This document shows, in pieces, positions 10,765 through 17,904 of a DNA stretch of 43,338 nt (positions are counted from its first letter, which is position 1; the number at the start of each line of letters is the position of its first letter). The notes beneath the pieces were generated by a model. It did not search any database, was not told where the DNA came from, and saw only the letters and a list, made by a program, of their open reading frames with translations. The translations under genes and the position numbers were made by a program. Source of the stretch: Ignavibacteriales bacterium (lineage in GTDB: Bacteria; Bacteroidota; Ignavibacteria; Ignavibacteriales; Ignavibacteriaceae); NCBI GenBank assembly GCA_016707585.1, contig JADJHL010000006.1:1-43338 (forward strand), given 5' to 3'.

Positions 10765-10924
10765 TTGGGTCACCAATTTTAGTTTTAGTTTTTGTAGAGT
10801 CCTTAAAAACAAACATACTTCTGCTTGTACAATGAGGACATTGTTTTTTTGAGATGATTATTGTTTCAACTTGCTTTGATTTATTTTCTTTTACAAGTGT
10901 TTTTATTTTCTCAAGCAATTTCAT
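10748..10924 (-). CDS. 58-aa protein with single CPHC motif, function unknown
   Basis: A short open frame that begins MKLLEKIKTLVKENKSKQ, carries one 'KKQCPHCTS' motif near residue 34 and ends 'KTKIGDPNEKQK'. Its ATG overlaps the esterase stop in an ATGA arrangement, and its end overlaps the GH5 start at 10764 by 17 bases, so it is coupled on both sides. That arrangement is the main argument that it is translated. It is lysine-rich with no signal peptide or membrane segment, so probably cytoplasmic. The two cysteines could be half of a zinc site or a redox pair. CPHC is also the DsbA active-site sequence, but no thioredoxin fold fits in 58 residues. I do not recognise a family. Confidence 0.5.
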   Translation of the reverse strand: MKLLEKIKTLVKENKSKQVETIIISKKQCPHCTSRSMFVFKDSTKTKTKIGDPNEKQK

Positions 10925-11643
10925 TTTTTGTTTTTATCTAAAGAATGCTCTAAAAACCATTTATATAATTCTTCATTGCTATAAGTTTCTGTCCAGCTAT
11001 CATGATTAGCCTCAGGATAAACAGTAAGTTTAACTTCTGAGCCACAACTTTTAAGAGCATTTACCATCACTTCAGATGCTGCAACTGGTACAACATTATC
11101 TTTTGCTCCGTGAAAAACCCAAATTGGTAAGTGAGAAATTGTATTTGCTTTTGTAGTATCTGCCCAACCGCAAACAGGAGCAATAGCTGCAAAACGATTT
11201 GGTTCTGCAAGTGCTAGCGCCCAGGTTCCGTGTCCACCCATACTTAAACCTGTTACATAAATTTTATTTTTATCAACTCTGTTATTTGCTTCTATTTCAT
11301 CTAATAATGATGAAAGCAAATCTGTATTCCAGAAAACAAGTTCAGGACATTGTGGAGAAACAACAATGAAAGGAAATTCTTTCCCTTCATTTACTAATCT
11401 TGGTAAACCGTGGACTTTTACTTTCTCTAAATCATTACCGCGTTCTCCAGCACCATGCAAAAATAAAACTAACGGAAATGATTCATTACTTTCTGCATAA
11501 TCTTTTGGAAGATATAAAAGATAATTTGCTGTTAAAGTTAATTTAATTTCTTTTTGAAAATTGTGTGCCGTTTGTTTTTCTTGCTGTGAAAAAGATGAAG
11601 TGATAAAGATGAAAGAAAATAAAATTGCAATTAAGATTTTCAT
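10921..11643 (-). CDS. Secreted alpha/beta-hydrolase, CE1/PHB-depolymerase-like esterase
   Basis: Predicted exported serine esterase (about 240 residues), possibly removing acyl groups from plant or algal polysaccharides or acting on small esters. The start at 11643 gives the signal peptide MKILIAILFSFIFITSSFSQ; a longer in-frame ATG at 11673 is less likely. The alpha/beta-hydrolase signature is complete: oxyanion strand 'PLVLFLHGAGERG', nucleophile Ser134 in 'VTGLSMGGHGTW', Asp182 in 'FHGAKDNVVP' and His214 in 'PEANHDSW'. This pattern matches the 'predicted peptidase'/CE1-like group seen beside GH enzymes in Bacteroidota. It follows the terminator hairpin after GH16 and overlaps the downstream 58-aa gene by 4 bases. 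The natural ester is unknown. Confidence 0.85.
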   Translation of the reverse strand: MKILIAILFSFIFITSSFSQQEKQTAHNFQKEIKLTLTANYLLYLPKDYAESNESFPLVLFLHGAGERGNDLEKVKVHGLPRLVNEGKEFPFIVVSPQCPELVFWNTDLLSSLLDEIEANNRVDKNKIYVTGLSMGGHGTWALALAEPNRFAAIAPVCGWADTTKANTISHLPIWVFHGAKDNVVPVAASEVMVNALKSCGSEVKLTVYPEANHDSWTETYSNEELYKWFLEHSLDKNKK

Positions 11644-11663
11644 TGATGCTCCACTATATAAAA

Positions 11664-11695
11664 AAGATGACATCTTATTATGAAAATGTCATCTT
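11664..11695 (-). terminator. Intrinsic terminator between GH16 and the esterase
   Basis: Perfect 10-base arms 'AAGATGACAT' (11664-11673) and 'ATGTCATCTT' (11686-11695) around a 12-base loop. On the minus strand the second arm runs into a T6 tract, the hallmark of a Rho-independent terminator. It lies 13 bases after the GH16 stop and 21 before the esterase start. It would end or attenuate transcription from the GH3-GH16 unit; no separate promoter for the esterase is obvious in the short gap. Confidence 0.8.
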
Positions 11696-11707
11696 AAAAA
11701 AGGTTAA

Positions 11708-12547
11708 TTAATCTTTCTTGTAAACTCTTACATAATCTACTTCCATTTGTGCAGGAAAATCAGCTACATCAACACCTTGTGCGCCGCCCCAATTACCACC
11801 AACAGCAAGATTTAATATTAAATGAAATCTTTTATCAAATGGCCAATATTGCCATCCTCTATTCTCATTATTAAATGTAAAGTACTTTGTATTGTTAATA
11901 TAAAAATCAATATGATCTGCAAACCACTCGATAGCGTATAAATTATACTTTGTCGTTGCAGTTGGTACTGGAAGAGTAGCAGTTTTTTGAGTACCGATAG
12001 TATGATTATAAGCTAATGTATGAACTGATCCATGAACAATATTTGGATCATAACCAACGTGTTCCATAATATCAATTTCACCACTTTCAGGCCATCCGCC
12101 ATAATCCCAATCAGTTGAAAGCATCCAGATTGCTGGCCAGGTTCCTAAGCCGGTTGGAATTTTTGCTGATATTTCAATTCTGCCATAAAGCCAATCACCT
12201 TTATCAGCAGATCGTAATCTTGCAGAAGTAAAACTTCTATTTTGATAATCTTCGTGAATCGCTTTAACTATTAATTTTCCACTCTGAATAAAAGAATTTG
12301 TTGGAAGATTTGTGTAATACTGAAGTTCATTATTTCCGCCGCCATCCCCATTTACTTCATGACTCCATTTTGTTAAATCAATATTGGGTCCATTAAATTC
12401 GTCATTCCAAACCAAAGTATAGCCTGGTATTTGAGGAATTGTATCGCCTGGTGTTGTTGTTGAGTCATCTTTACTGCAGCTTGCAAATGTCATTGAGATA
12501 ATTGCGAATTGCATCAGTATAATCTTTGACAAAATTTTTATTTTCAT
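11708..12547 (-). CDS. GH16 endo-beta-1,3-glucanase (laminarinase type), lipoprotein
   Basis: Cleaves internal beta-1,3 (or mixed 1,3/1,4) glucan bonds. The N-terminus is a lipoprotein signal with lipidation Cys24 ('MTFASC-SKDD'), so it should sit on a membrane surface. The GH16 jelly roll starts at 'GYTLVWNDEFNGPNIDLTKW' and has the catalytic E-x-D-x-x-E set as Glu157, Asp159 and Glu162 in 'GEIDIMEHVG'. Other typical laminarinase stretches are 'GRIEISAKIPTGLGTWPAIW', 'HGSVHT' and 'LILNLAVGGNWGG', ending 'MEVDYVRVYKKD'. Length (279 aa) is normal for a single-domain GH16. It lies 96 bases after the GH3 at 12644-14881, with a REP-like element between, and a terminator follows. This gene is the best pointer to laminarin-like glucan as the locus substrate. 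Confidence 0.93.
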   Translation of the reverse strand: MKIKILSKIILMQFAIISMTFASCSKDDSTTTPGDTIPQIPGYTLVWNDEFNGPNIDLTKWSHEVNGDGGGNNELQYYTNLPTNSFIQSGKLIVKAIHEDYQNRSFTSARLRSADKGDWLYGRIEISAKIPTGLGTWPAIWMLSTDWDYGGWPESGEIDIMEHVGYDPNIVHGSVHTLAYNHTIGTQKTATLPVPTATTKYNLYAIEWFADHIDFYINNTKYFTFNNENRGWQYWPFDKRFHLILNLAVGGNWGGAQGVDVADFPAQMEVDYVRVYKKD

Positions 12548-12567
12548 TTTTTACCTTTTCGTTTAGG

Positions 12568-12634
12568 CCATTGAGAGAGTGAAGCAAACTAAAAGAATTG
12601 AAAGATTGCTTCGTCAAAGATTCCTCGCAATGAC
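12568..12634. repeat. REP-like palindromic intergenic element, copy 2
   Basis: The arm 'CATTGAGAGAGTGAAGCAAACT' pairs imperfectly with 'AGATTGCTTCGTC' followed by 'CTCGCAATG'. The strings 'AGATTGCTTCGTC' and 'CTCGCAATGAC' are the reverse complements of 'GACGAAGCAATCT' and 'GTCATTGCGAG' in the element at 9426-9532. It lies in the GH3-GH16 gap and lacks the nested hairpins of copy 1. Confidence 0.7.
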
Positions 12635-12643
12635 AGACTTTTA

Positions 12644-14881
12644 TTAATCAATTAATTCAAATTGTACTTCATTAACATCTACGGAATTAGTTCCAACGAA
12701 CACTTTAAATAATCCTGGTTCTGATTTGAATTTCATATCAGCAGCAGTAAATCGCAAATCTTTTTCGTGAATTGTAAAGTTTACAGTTTTTTCTTCACCA
12801 CGTTTTAACATAATCTTTTTAAAACCTTTTAATTCTTTAACTGGACGAGTAACACTTCCAACTAAATCCTGAACATACATTTGAACTACTTCTTCACCTT
12901 CATACTTGCCAGAATTTTTAACTTTAACTGATACAACAATTGAATCATCTTCTGTAATTTTATTTGTACTTAAATTTAATGAGCTATATTCAAAAGTTGT
13001 ATAGCTTAAACCATATCCAAATGGATAAAGTGGAGTTAATGGAAGATCAAGATATTTTGAAGTATAATGATTTTTTAAATCTCCAGGTCTTCCCGTGTTT
13101 TTATGATTATAATAGATCGGAACCTGTCCTACTGTTCTTGGAAACGTTGCGGGCAATTTTCCAGCAGGATTATAATCGCCAAATAAAACTTTTGCAATTG
13201 CATCACCAGCCATTGTACCGGCAAACCAGGTTTCTAAAATTGCGTTTGCATTTTCGTTTAACCAATTTATAGAAAGTGGTCTTCCATTCATTAACACTGA
13301 AATAATTGGTTTGCCTGTTTTTAATAATTCTTTTGCAAGATCTTCCTGAACTCCGGGTAAATCCAATGTTGAGCGAACACAAGCTTCGCCACTCATATCT
13401 CTATCTTCTCCAACACATAAAATTATCACATCAGATTTTTTTGCTTTTGTTACAGCATCCTTAAATCCGGATTTATCCTGATCATCAATATTACATCCTT
13501 TTGAATATAATATTTGTGAACTTCCATCAACATAATTCTTAAATCCTTCAAGCACTGTGGTAACATCAGCAGAATCACCTAATCCGCCCCAACCTCCAAT
13601 CGGATCAACACTATTATTTGCTAATGGGCCAATGATTGCAATTTTTTTGTAATCTTTTTTAAGTGGAAGAATATTTTTTTCATTCTTTAAAAGAACAAAT
13701 GATCTTTTAGCAACTTCAAGTGAAGCAAGTTTAATATCGTTGGTCATTATATTTTTTTGTTCGCGTTCTTTATCGCAATAAGCATAAGGATCATCAAACA
13801 AACCGAGCATAAATTTTATTCTTAAAATTCTTCTTACAGATTCATCAATTGTGCTTTCATCAACTTTTCCTTCATCAACAAGTTCTTTAAGATGTGTTAT
13901 GTAAGAGCGAGATTCCATATCCATATCAAGTCCGGCATTCAAAGAAATTTCACCTGCGTGTTTTAAATCTGAAGCAAAGCCATGAAGAATTAGTTCTCCA
14001 ATTGAATTCCAATCACTCACTACAAAACCTTTAAAGTTCCACTCTTCTCTTAAAATATCATTTAACAAATATTTACTGCCTGAAGAAGGGATGCCGCCAA
14101 TTTCATTAAACGAAGCCATCAAAGTATGAGCGCCAGCTTCAACTCCAGCTTTGTATGGAGGTAAATAAATATCTCTGAAAGTTCTTTCAGAAAAATCAAC
14201 TGTGTTATAATCTCTACCGCCTTCGGCACCGCCGTAACCAGCGTAATGTTTAACGCAAGCTATGATATTTAAATCTGAAAGATTGCCTTGATAACCACGA
14301 ACGTGAGCAGCTGCCATTAACGAACCAAGATAAGGATCTTCTCCAGCGCCTTCCATAATTCTTCCCCAACGTGGATCGCGTGCAATATCAACCATTGGAG
14401 AAAATGTCCAGTGTATTCCTGCTGAAGCCGCTTCAATAGCTTGATAATGCGCAGACATTTCTACGATTTCTGGCTGCCAGGTTGCTGCTTCACCAAGAGG
14501 AACAGGAAAAGTGGTTTTAAATCCGTGAATAACATCCAATCCAAATATTAATGGAATTTTTAATCGTGATTCATTTACCGCAACTTTTTGTAATTCATAA
14601 GTAAACTCTGCACCAATTGCATTTAGGAATGATCCAATTTTTCCTTCTCTAATTTGTGCTTTGTATTCATCAGGCACAGCAACTTTAATTGTTGGTCCCC
14701 AGCCGATACCAAAAGAAAGTTGATTAAGTTGTCCGATTTTTTCATCAAGTGTCATTAAAGAAAGAACAGAATCAACTTTTGCAGAAATGATTTCATCGTT
14801 TGAAAGTTTTGGAGTATTGCTAATAAATCCACTTAAAGAAATTACTACGATGGAAGAGAAAATTAGAAATAGTTTTTTCAT
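12644..14881 (-). CDS. bglX: Secreted GH3 beta-glucosidase (BglX-like)
   Basis: Exported beta-glucosidase/beta-glucanase of 745 residues, finishing oligosaccharides released by GH16 and GH5 to glucose. The signal peptide is about residues 1-22. Domain 1 begins 'VDSVLSLMTLDEKIGQLNQL' and includes 'PLIFGLDVIHGFKTTFPVPL', 'DPRWGRIMEGAGEDPYL', 'CVKHYAGYGGAEGGRDYNT' and nucleophile Asp290 in 'GFVVSDWNSIGE'. Domain 2 has 'FVLLKNEKNILPLKK' and 'VGEDRDMSGEA'. The C-terminal FnIII-like domain has 'PFGYGLSYTTFEYS' and 'RPVKELKGFKK'. There is no PA14 insert, which separates it from the other GH3 at 3048-5569, and no frameshift. It is the first gene of the GH unit, downstream of a 250-base gap holding a hairpin and an inverted repeat. 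Confidence 0.94.
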   Translation of the reverse strand: MKKLFLIFSSIVVISLSGFISNTPKLSNDEIISAKVDSVLSLMTLDEKIGQLNQLSFGIGWGPTIKVAVPDEYKAQIREGKIGSFLNAIGAEFTYELQKVAVNESRLKIPLIFGLDVIHGFKTTFPVPLGEAATWQPEIVEMSAHYQAIEAASAGIHWTFSPMVDIARDPRWGRIMEGAGEDPYLGSLMAAAHVRGYQGNLSDLNIIACVKHYAGYGGAEGGRDYNTVDFSERTFRDIYLPPYKAGVEAGAHTLMASFNEIGGIPSSGSKYLLNDILREEWNFKGFVVSDWNSIGELILHGFASDLKHAGEISLNAGLDMDMESRSYITHLKELVDEGKVDESTIDESVRRILRIKFMLGLFDDPYAYCDKEREQKNIMTNDIKLASLEVAKRSFVLLKNEKNILPLKKDYKKIAIIGPLANNSVDPIGGWGGLGDSADVTTVLEGFKNYVDGSSQILYSKGCNIDDQDKSGFKDAVTKAKKSDVIILCVGEDRDMSGEACVRSTLDLPGVQEDLAKELLKTGKPIISVLMNGRPLSINWLNENANAILETWFAGTMAGDAIAKVLFGDYNPAGKLPATFPRTVGQVPIYYNHKNTGRPGDLKNHYTSKYLDLPLTPLYPFGYGLSYTTFEYSSLNLSTNKITEDDSIVVSVKVKNSGKYEGEEVVQMYVQDLVGSVTRPVKELKGFKKIMLKRGEEKTVNFTIHEKDLRFTAADMKFKSEPGLFKVFVGTNSVDVNEVQFELID

Positions 14882-15021
14882 TTGTTTGCCCTAAAGTTTA
14901 TGCTGGTTTAAAGAATTAAAAAAATGAAATAGTATTTTTATAAAAATACAAGAACAACTGAGATGATTAAAAGAAATAAGTATATTTTTTTTAGGATACG
15001 ACTCATTTAAAACCTTTTCAA

Positions 15022-15036
15022 TTTGTCACGTACAAA
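15022..15036. promoter_or_regulatory. Possible operator-like inverted repeat upstream of GH3
   Basis: 'TTTGTCACGTACAAA' has 5-base complementary ends around a 5-base centre, about 140 bases upstream of the GH3 start at 14881, in the only gap where a promoter for the GH unit could lie. It resembles regulator sites in form only; no matching regulator is visible. The rest of 14882-15078 is AT-rich with no other structure I can name. Confidence 0.2.
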
Positions 15037-15078
15037 AAACCATCTAAGATAGATAGTATAAAATTTTTAGATAATAAA

Positions 15079-15106
15079 TAATATTCCTGTTTGCACAGGA
15101 ATATTA
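15079..15106 (-). terminator. Hairpin terminator after the ROK kinase gene
   Basis: Perfect 12-base arms 'TAATATTCCTGT' and 'ACAGGAATATTA' with a 4-base loop, 26 bases after the kinase stop on the minus strand, followed by an AT-rich 'TTTATTAT' rather than a pure T run. It separates the transporter-kinase unit from the GH unit. Confidence 0.65.
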
Positions 15107-15132
15107 TAAAACAATTTTGAACTAAACTTTAA

Positions 15133-16110
15133 CTAAATAGTTATAGTTTCCAGCTTTATTATTTCATTCCAGATTAACGCTGCTGATCCAAGTACTGCGC
15201 TGTTTCCTTCTGGCAAGCCAGATGGAAGAACTTTAACTTTGTTTCTAAATACGTGGAATAAATTTTCTTCCAAAGATTTTTTTGTTGGACTGATTATCAT
15301 ATCACCGGCAAGTGCTAATCCACCAAAAAGTACAATTGCTTCCGGACTTGTAACTGCAACAGCATCTGCTAATTTTAATCCAAGAATTTTACCGGTTATT
15401 TCAAATGCTTCTATTGCAAGTTTATCACCAGCAAGTGCAGAAGTGTAAATCATTTTTGAATCAAGATCATTATAATTAACATTTCTTAAAGCACTATCTT
15501 CATTAGATGTTGCGAGTAATTCCATAACGGTTCGTTTAATTCCTGTTGCAGAAGCGTAAGTTTCCAAACATCCTTTTTTACCGCAGCCACATTGTCTTCC
15601 GTTAGGATCATAAACTGTGTGACCAATTTCTCCGGCAAATCCATCTGAACCATAAACAAGTTTTCCGTCTACAACCACTCCACTACCTAAACCTGTGCCG
15701 AGAGTAATTACAATTACATCTTTCATTCCCTTCGCTGCACCAAAAAGCATTTCGCCAATTGCGGATGCATTTGCATCATTAGTAATCGCAACAGGAACAT
15801 CATAATATTGTTTTAATATCTCAACAACATTTACAACTCCCCATTTTAAGTTTGGTGGATTTTCTACCGTTCCGCGATAATAATTTGCGTTAGGTGCACC
15901 AACACCAATACCTTTAAGTAAATATTTATCAGAAATTGTTTGATAAAGTTTTTCAACTTCAGGATGTAATCTTGAAAATAAATCTGCCGCACTGTTTTGT
16001 GCTTTTGTTTGTATTGATGATTCTGCAACACATTTACCATTAACATCTACAAAACCAAAAGCTGTGTTGGTTCCACCAACATCAATACCTAAAGTTACTT
16101 CAATCTTCAT
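15133..16110 (-). CDS. ROK-family sugar kinase, probable glucokinase
   Basis: Cytoplasmic ATP-dependent sugar kinase (325 aa), most likely phosphorylating glucose imported by the neighbouring porter. Seen are the phosphate-binding loop 'LGIDVGGTNTAFGFVD', catalytic Asp112 in 'AITNDANASAIGE', the second ATP loop 'VITLGTGLGSGVVVDG', the 'GFAGEIGHTVYD' sugar-binding segment, and the ROK zinc motif 'CGCGKKGCLETYAS'. No N-terminal helix-turn-helix is present, so this is an enzyme rather than a ROK repressor. The start lies 5 bases after the porter stop, so the two form one operon. Specificity for glucose over mannose or N-acetylglucosamine is inferred from context. Confidence 0.9.
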   Translation of the reverse strand: MKIEVTLGIDVGGTNTAFGFVDVNGKCVAESSIQTKAQNSAADLFSRLHPEVEKLYQTISDKYLLKGIGVGAPNANYYRGTVENPPNLKWGVVNVVEILKQYYDVPVAITNDANASAIGEMLFGAAKGMKDVIVITLGTGLGSGVVVDGKLVYGSDGFAGEIGHTVYDPNGRQCGCGKKGCLETYASATGIKRTVMELLATSNEDSALRNVNYNDLDSKMIYTSALAGDKLAIEAFEITGKILGLKLADAVAVTSPEAIVLFGGLALAGDMIISPTKKSLEENLFHVFRNKVKVLPSGLPEGNSAVLGSAALIWNEIIKLETITI

Positions 16111-16115
16111 CTTAC

Positions 16116-17615
16116 TTATGCCTCAGCAGTTTTGAATGTTGGAATGTGACCTTTAACTCCGTAATAAGCTATGTAAGCATAACATAAAACAGGAAGTATA
16201 AATGCATGATGAATTCCTATTGTATCAGCTAAAAATCCTTGTGCTAAAGGAATTAAAGCACCGCCAACAATTGCTGTACATAAAATTCCTGAACCCTGAC
16301 CGGTGTGTTTTCCCAATCCATCGATTGCAAGTGTAAAAATTGTTGGAAACATAATTGAGTTGAATAATCCAACTGCAAGAATTGACCACATTGCAACCTG
16401 ACCAAATGTTAACATAGAAATGATTACAAGAACAGCAGCAACTACAGCAAGTATTGCAAGTGTTCTGCCTGGTTTTTGTTTACCAACATTAAACGCAACA
16501 AAGTTTACAGCAACCAAAACTAAAAATGTAAGTGTTTTACTAAATCCGGCTAAAGAAAAGTTAGCAAAGTTTTGATATTCTTTTGTTACGTACATTGCAA
16601 GTACAAGTGCAAGAACAAAAACCAATCCGGCATAAATATTTTTCTTTTTAGTATCTGTCATTTCAGAAAGTGTAATTGAACCAAAAAATCTTCCTATCAT
16701 TGCGCCGCCCCAATAAAGAGCAACATAAGTACCGGCATCAGCTTCCTGCATTCCTAAAAGTTCTTTAAAGTAGTTTACAAGAAAACTTCCGATAGCAACT
16801 TCACCACCGACGTAAACAAAAATTGCAATTGCGCCCAAAACTAAATGTCTGTAGCCCCAAGCACTTTTATGATGATGATCAAAACTTGCACCTTCACCAT
16901 CGCTTGATGATTGTGATGCTGCTTCAATCTTTGGAAGTTTAAACATTGCAATAATCACTGCAATCAATACAAGCATTCCTGTTAAAATTATATATGGAGT
17001 TTGAACAGAACCAGCTTCCATCAACTTATAAGCTTCTTGTTCTGTCATTGATAACTTAGCAATTTCATCTGCGCCCTTAGCAGCAACCGCAAGTATAAGT
17101 ATTGACCCAAAAATTGGTGCGATGGTTGTGCCAAGTGAATTGAATGCTTGTGATAAGTTTAATCTGCTTGATGCTGTTTCCGGTTTACCAAGAATTGCTA
17201 CGTAAGGATTTGCAGCTACCTGAAGCAGTGTTATACCGGAAGCTAAAATAAAAAATGCAAATAAAAATAATTCGTAAGATCTAGAACCGGCGGCAGGATA
17301 AAATAAAATAGTTCCTATTGCAGCAGTTAATAACCCTATTATTATTCCTGTTTTGTATCCAATTTTTTCAACAAGAATTCCTGAAGGAAGTGAAACGATA
17401 GCGTAAGCTGTAAAAAACGTAAACTGTACAAGCATTGCTTGGGTGTAATTTAAATCAAAAATAGCTTTTAAATGTGGAATGAGAATATCATTTAAACTGG
17501 TGATAAATCCCCACATAAAAAAAAGCGAAGTTAAAACCACTAAAGCTGGTGTGTAATTAGTATTGCCGTTACTAGCAACATTGCCTGTTGATTTTGAAGG
17601 AGATGAAACCGCCAT
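16116..17615 (-). CDS. MFS sugar:proton symporter, FHS (FucP/GluP) family
   Basis: Inner-membrane importer of glucose, galactose or fucose-type sugars (499 aa, about 12 transmembrane helices). FHS family marks are 'LFFMWGFITSLNDILIPHLK' in helix 1, 'YAIVSLPSGILVEKIGYK' with the MFS loop, and 'LLQVAANPYVAILGKPETAS' followed by 'RLNLSQAFNSLGTTIAP'. A long central cytoplasmic loop near residue 245 carries 'DHHHKSAW'. The tail is 'IPTFKTAEA'. It is first in the operon with the ROK kinase, giving an import-and-phosphorylate pair. A cre/LacI-like palindrome lies 128 bases upstream of the start. Glucose is favoured because the surrounding enzymes would release it. Confidence 0.92.
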   Translation of the reverse strand: MAVSSPSKSTGNVASNGNTNYTPALVVLTSLFFMWGFITSLNDILIPHLKAIFDLNYTQAMLVQFTFFTAYAIVSLPSGILVEKIGYKTGIIIGLLTAAIGTILFYPAAGSRSYELFLFAFFILASGITLLQVAANPYVAILGKPETASSRLNLSQAFNSLGTTIAPIFGSILILAVAAKGADEIAKLSMTEQEAYKLMEAGSVQTPYIILTGMLVLIAVIIAMFKLPKIEAASQSSSDGEGASFDHHHKSAWGYRHLVLGAIAIFVYVGGEVAIGSFLVNYFKELLGMQEADAGTYVALYWGGAMIGRFFGSITLSEMTDTKKKNIYAGLVFVLALVLAMYVTKEYQNFANFSLAGFSKTLTFLVLVAVNFVAFNVGKQKPGRTLAILAVVAAVLVIISMLTFGQVAMWSILAVGLFNSIMFPTIFTLAIDGLGKHTGQGSGILCTAIVGGALIPLAQGFLADTIGIHHAFILPVLCYAYIAYYGVKGHIPTFKTAEA

Positions 17616-17742
17616 CAGTTACTCCGGGTTATAATAATTGTTAAAAATAATTGACACAATAAATTTAAGACATAAAAAGGGAAACATAACCAATTATTAT
17701 GCCCAATAAGTAAAAAGTTAAATGTGCTTTCTTAAGTTTGAT

Positions 17743-17756
17743 TGGAAACGTTTACA
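17743..17756. promoter_or_regulatory. LacI-family / cre-like operator upstream of the sugar porter
   Basis: 'TGGAAACGTTTACA' is a near-perfect palindrome centred on CG, with core 'AAACGTTT', and fits the loose cre pattern TGNAANCGNTNNCA. LacI/GalR-family repressors of sugar genes bind sites of this shape. It is upstream of the porter-kinase operon. No LacI-family gene is in this window, so the regulator would be encoded elsewhere. Confidence 0.5.
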
Positions 17757-17860
17757 AAATAACACTTTTTGTTATTATTATTTTAATAAGTAAAGCTTAT
17801 TAAATTGATAAATAAATTTAATGATGGATGCTATTGATAGAAGAATATTTAGAATGGAAA

Positions 17861-17891
17861 CATACCCAATTCCCAAAAGAAATTGGGTATG
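17861..17891 (-). terminator. Hairpin after the 1382-aa T9SS protein
   Basis: 11-base arms 'CATACCCAATT' (17861-17871) and 'AATTGGGTATG' (17881-17891), 13 bases after the stop at 17905 on the minus strand. The stem is GC-containing and perfect but no T tract follows, so it could act as a terminator or an mRNA 3' stabiliser. Confidence 0.55.
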
Positions 17892-17904
17892 AAAATACTT
17901 AGAA

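Noticed and set aside
10810..10830. c-type cytochrome or DsbA-like protein from the CPHC motif
   Set aside because: The motif is followed by Thr, not His, so it is not CXXCH, and 58 residues cannot hold a thioredoxin fold.
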